NCBI GenBank assembly: GCA_947447095.1
Contig: CANFIL010000023.1
Span: 1-14,299 of the forward strand
DNA from: Actinomycetota bacterium
Lineage (GTDB): Bacteria; Actinomycetota; Actinomycetes; S36-B12; UBA5976
Length of the DNA stretch: 14,299 nt
Direction of reading: 5' to 3'
Numbering within the stretch: position 1 is the stretch's first letter; each line of letters starts with the position of its first letter. Both the position numbers and the translations under genes were made by a program. Under the pieces are notes generated by a model that saw only the letters and a program-made list of their open reading frames with translations, did not search any database and was not told the origin of the DNA. Positions 13,829 to 14,299 of this stretch are shown here, piece by piece.

Positions 13829-13848
13829 TAGGACCGATTTGTCCTAGT
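13827..13848. promoter_or_regulatory. Perfect inverted repeat (ACTAGGAC-N6-GTCCTAGT) at the beta-helix gene start
   Basis: Two perfect 8-base arms (13827-13834 and 13841-13848) are separated by CGATTT. The left arm runs into the GTG start codon at 13826-13828. It could be an operator for a dimeric regulator, or an mRNA hairpin hiding the AGGA ribosome-site-like sequence that lies within the upstream arm. The GGAC...GTCC core recalls boxes of NarL/DosR-type regulators, but the spacing differs (6 rather than 4). Confidence 0.55.
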
Positions 13849-13868
13849 TGGGTTTCAATTCGGCAACA

Positions 13869-13898
13869 AAACTACGGTCTTAAAAATAATTACGGCAA
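13869..13898 (-). promoter_or_regulatory. Putative promoter of the beta-helix gene
   Basis: On the minus strand TTGCCG (13893-13898) and TAGTTT (13869-13874) are 18 bases apart. Transcription would start roughly 35 bases before the GTG, putting the inverted repeat at 13827-13848 inside the leader. The -35 overlaps the last codons of the upstream gene. Pattern-based inference. Confidence 0.4.
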
Positions 13899-14299
13899 AA
13901 CGGACAGTAGTTCGTCCTCAGTCCAACCGTGGTCGTATGCCAATTCGACTCGGTCCCATTCGCGCCGCTTCCACAAGCTTCGCCAATAACCCGTTGTAAT
14001 CTCCCGAAAAATCACAGGCAGATCTAGTTGAAACGTTTCTAGAAGTTCGCCGCGAATGGCATCAAATTCCGTCATCGTGAGTTCGCCCTCACTGTGATAC
14101 AAAAACGCAATTACGTCATTGAACAGCACCACCTGAAAGTCGCGAATTTTACGGAGCAATAGCATCTCGCTATTGAAAAACGTCACAAGATGAAATTCGC
14201 CGTTTGGTAAGACGACACCATCTCGAGTTCGACCCATGATGCGTTCAAGTACCGGCCAGTTCAGACCGCTATCACACGGTGGTCCAAATTGAGCGATGT
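13890..14299 (-). CDS. Phenylacetate-CoA ligase/CapK-like protein, C-terminal part (5' truncated by window edge)
   Basis: The frame is open from the TAA at 13890-13892 to the window edge, at least 135 codons. The ATG at 14237 is therefore probably internal. The stretch just upstream of it reads CDSGLNWPVLERIMGR and continues RDGVVLPNG. This is the hinge pattern Cys...Gly...P-x-L-x-x-I-x-G-R-x-x-D-x-x-x-x-P-x-G of the PaaK/CapK branch of adenylate-forming enzymes. KIRDFQVVLFN downstream fits the small C-terminal domain of that branch. Members activate carboxylic acids or take part in capsular polysaccharide synthesis; which applies here cannot be decided. The catalytic N-terminal domain is outside the window. 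The family call is by eye from about 135 residues. Confidence 0.6.
   Translation of the reverse strand, partial: IAQFGPPCDSGLNWPVLERIMGRTRDGVVLPNGEFHLVTFFNSEMLLLRKIRDFQVVLFNDVIAFLYHSEGELTMTEFDAIRGELLETFQLDLPVIFREITTGYWRSLWKRREWDRVELAYDHGWTEDELLSVLP

Overview
The window looks like chromosomal DNA of an actinobacterium (Actinomycetota) with a roughly balanced base composition by eye, well below the usual high-GC members. The basis is lineage-typical gene content: a DUF3027-type protein beside a ~127-residue cold-shock protein with a C-terminal extension, divergent from a helicase-associated/WYL-like protein coupled to an XPB-type helicase. Several starts are GTG, and one or two may be leaderless. 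A free-living, streamlined aquatic lineage such as the freshwater Nanopelagicales would fit, but that is inference.

Left region (1-4316): cell-surface glycan genes. The C-terminal part of a CDP-glycerol glycerophosphotransferase-like protein (+) abuts, stop to stop, a GT4 glycosyltransferase (-) that resembles TagE-type teichoic-acid glucosyltransferases. Divergent from the latter is a 690-residue polytopic membrane protein with a GT-C-like topology. Together they suggest synthesis or decoration of a glycerol-phosphate or related polymer.

Middle region (4313-9865): a nucleic-acid maintenance block. On the minus strand a cold-shock protein gene precedes a DUF3027 gene, probably as an operon. 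On the plus strand a helicase-associated gene and an XPB-type 3'-5' helicase gene overlap by one base and are translationally coupled. A strong two-part hairpin overlaps the XPB stop codon and separates it from a convergent DoxX-like membrane protein gene (9876-10229, -).

Right region (10230-14299): secreted proteins. A 450-residue exported protein with two CBM-like beta-sandwich repeats and an Ig-like end (+) converges with a 655-residue exported beta-helix protein that ends in an OmpA-like domain (-). A perfect 18-19 bp stem terminator with a T-run lies between them. A perfect 8-bp inverted repeat sits on the start codon of the beta-helix gene. The window ends inside a minus-strand reading frame that runs off the edge and looks like the C-terminus of a phenylacetate-CoA ligase/CapK-type adenylating enzyme.

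No tRNA, rRNA, CRISPR array, insertion sequence or transposase gene was seen. No gene-free stretch exceeds 300 bases; the longest (10230-10445) is a divergent promoter region.
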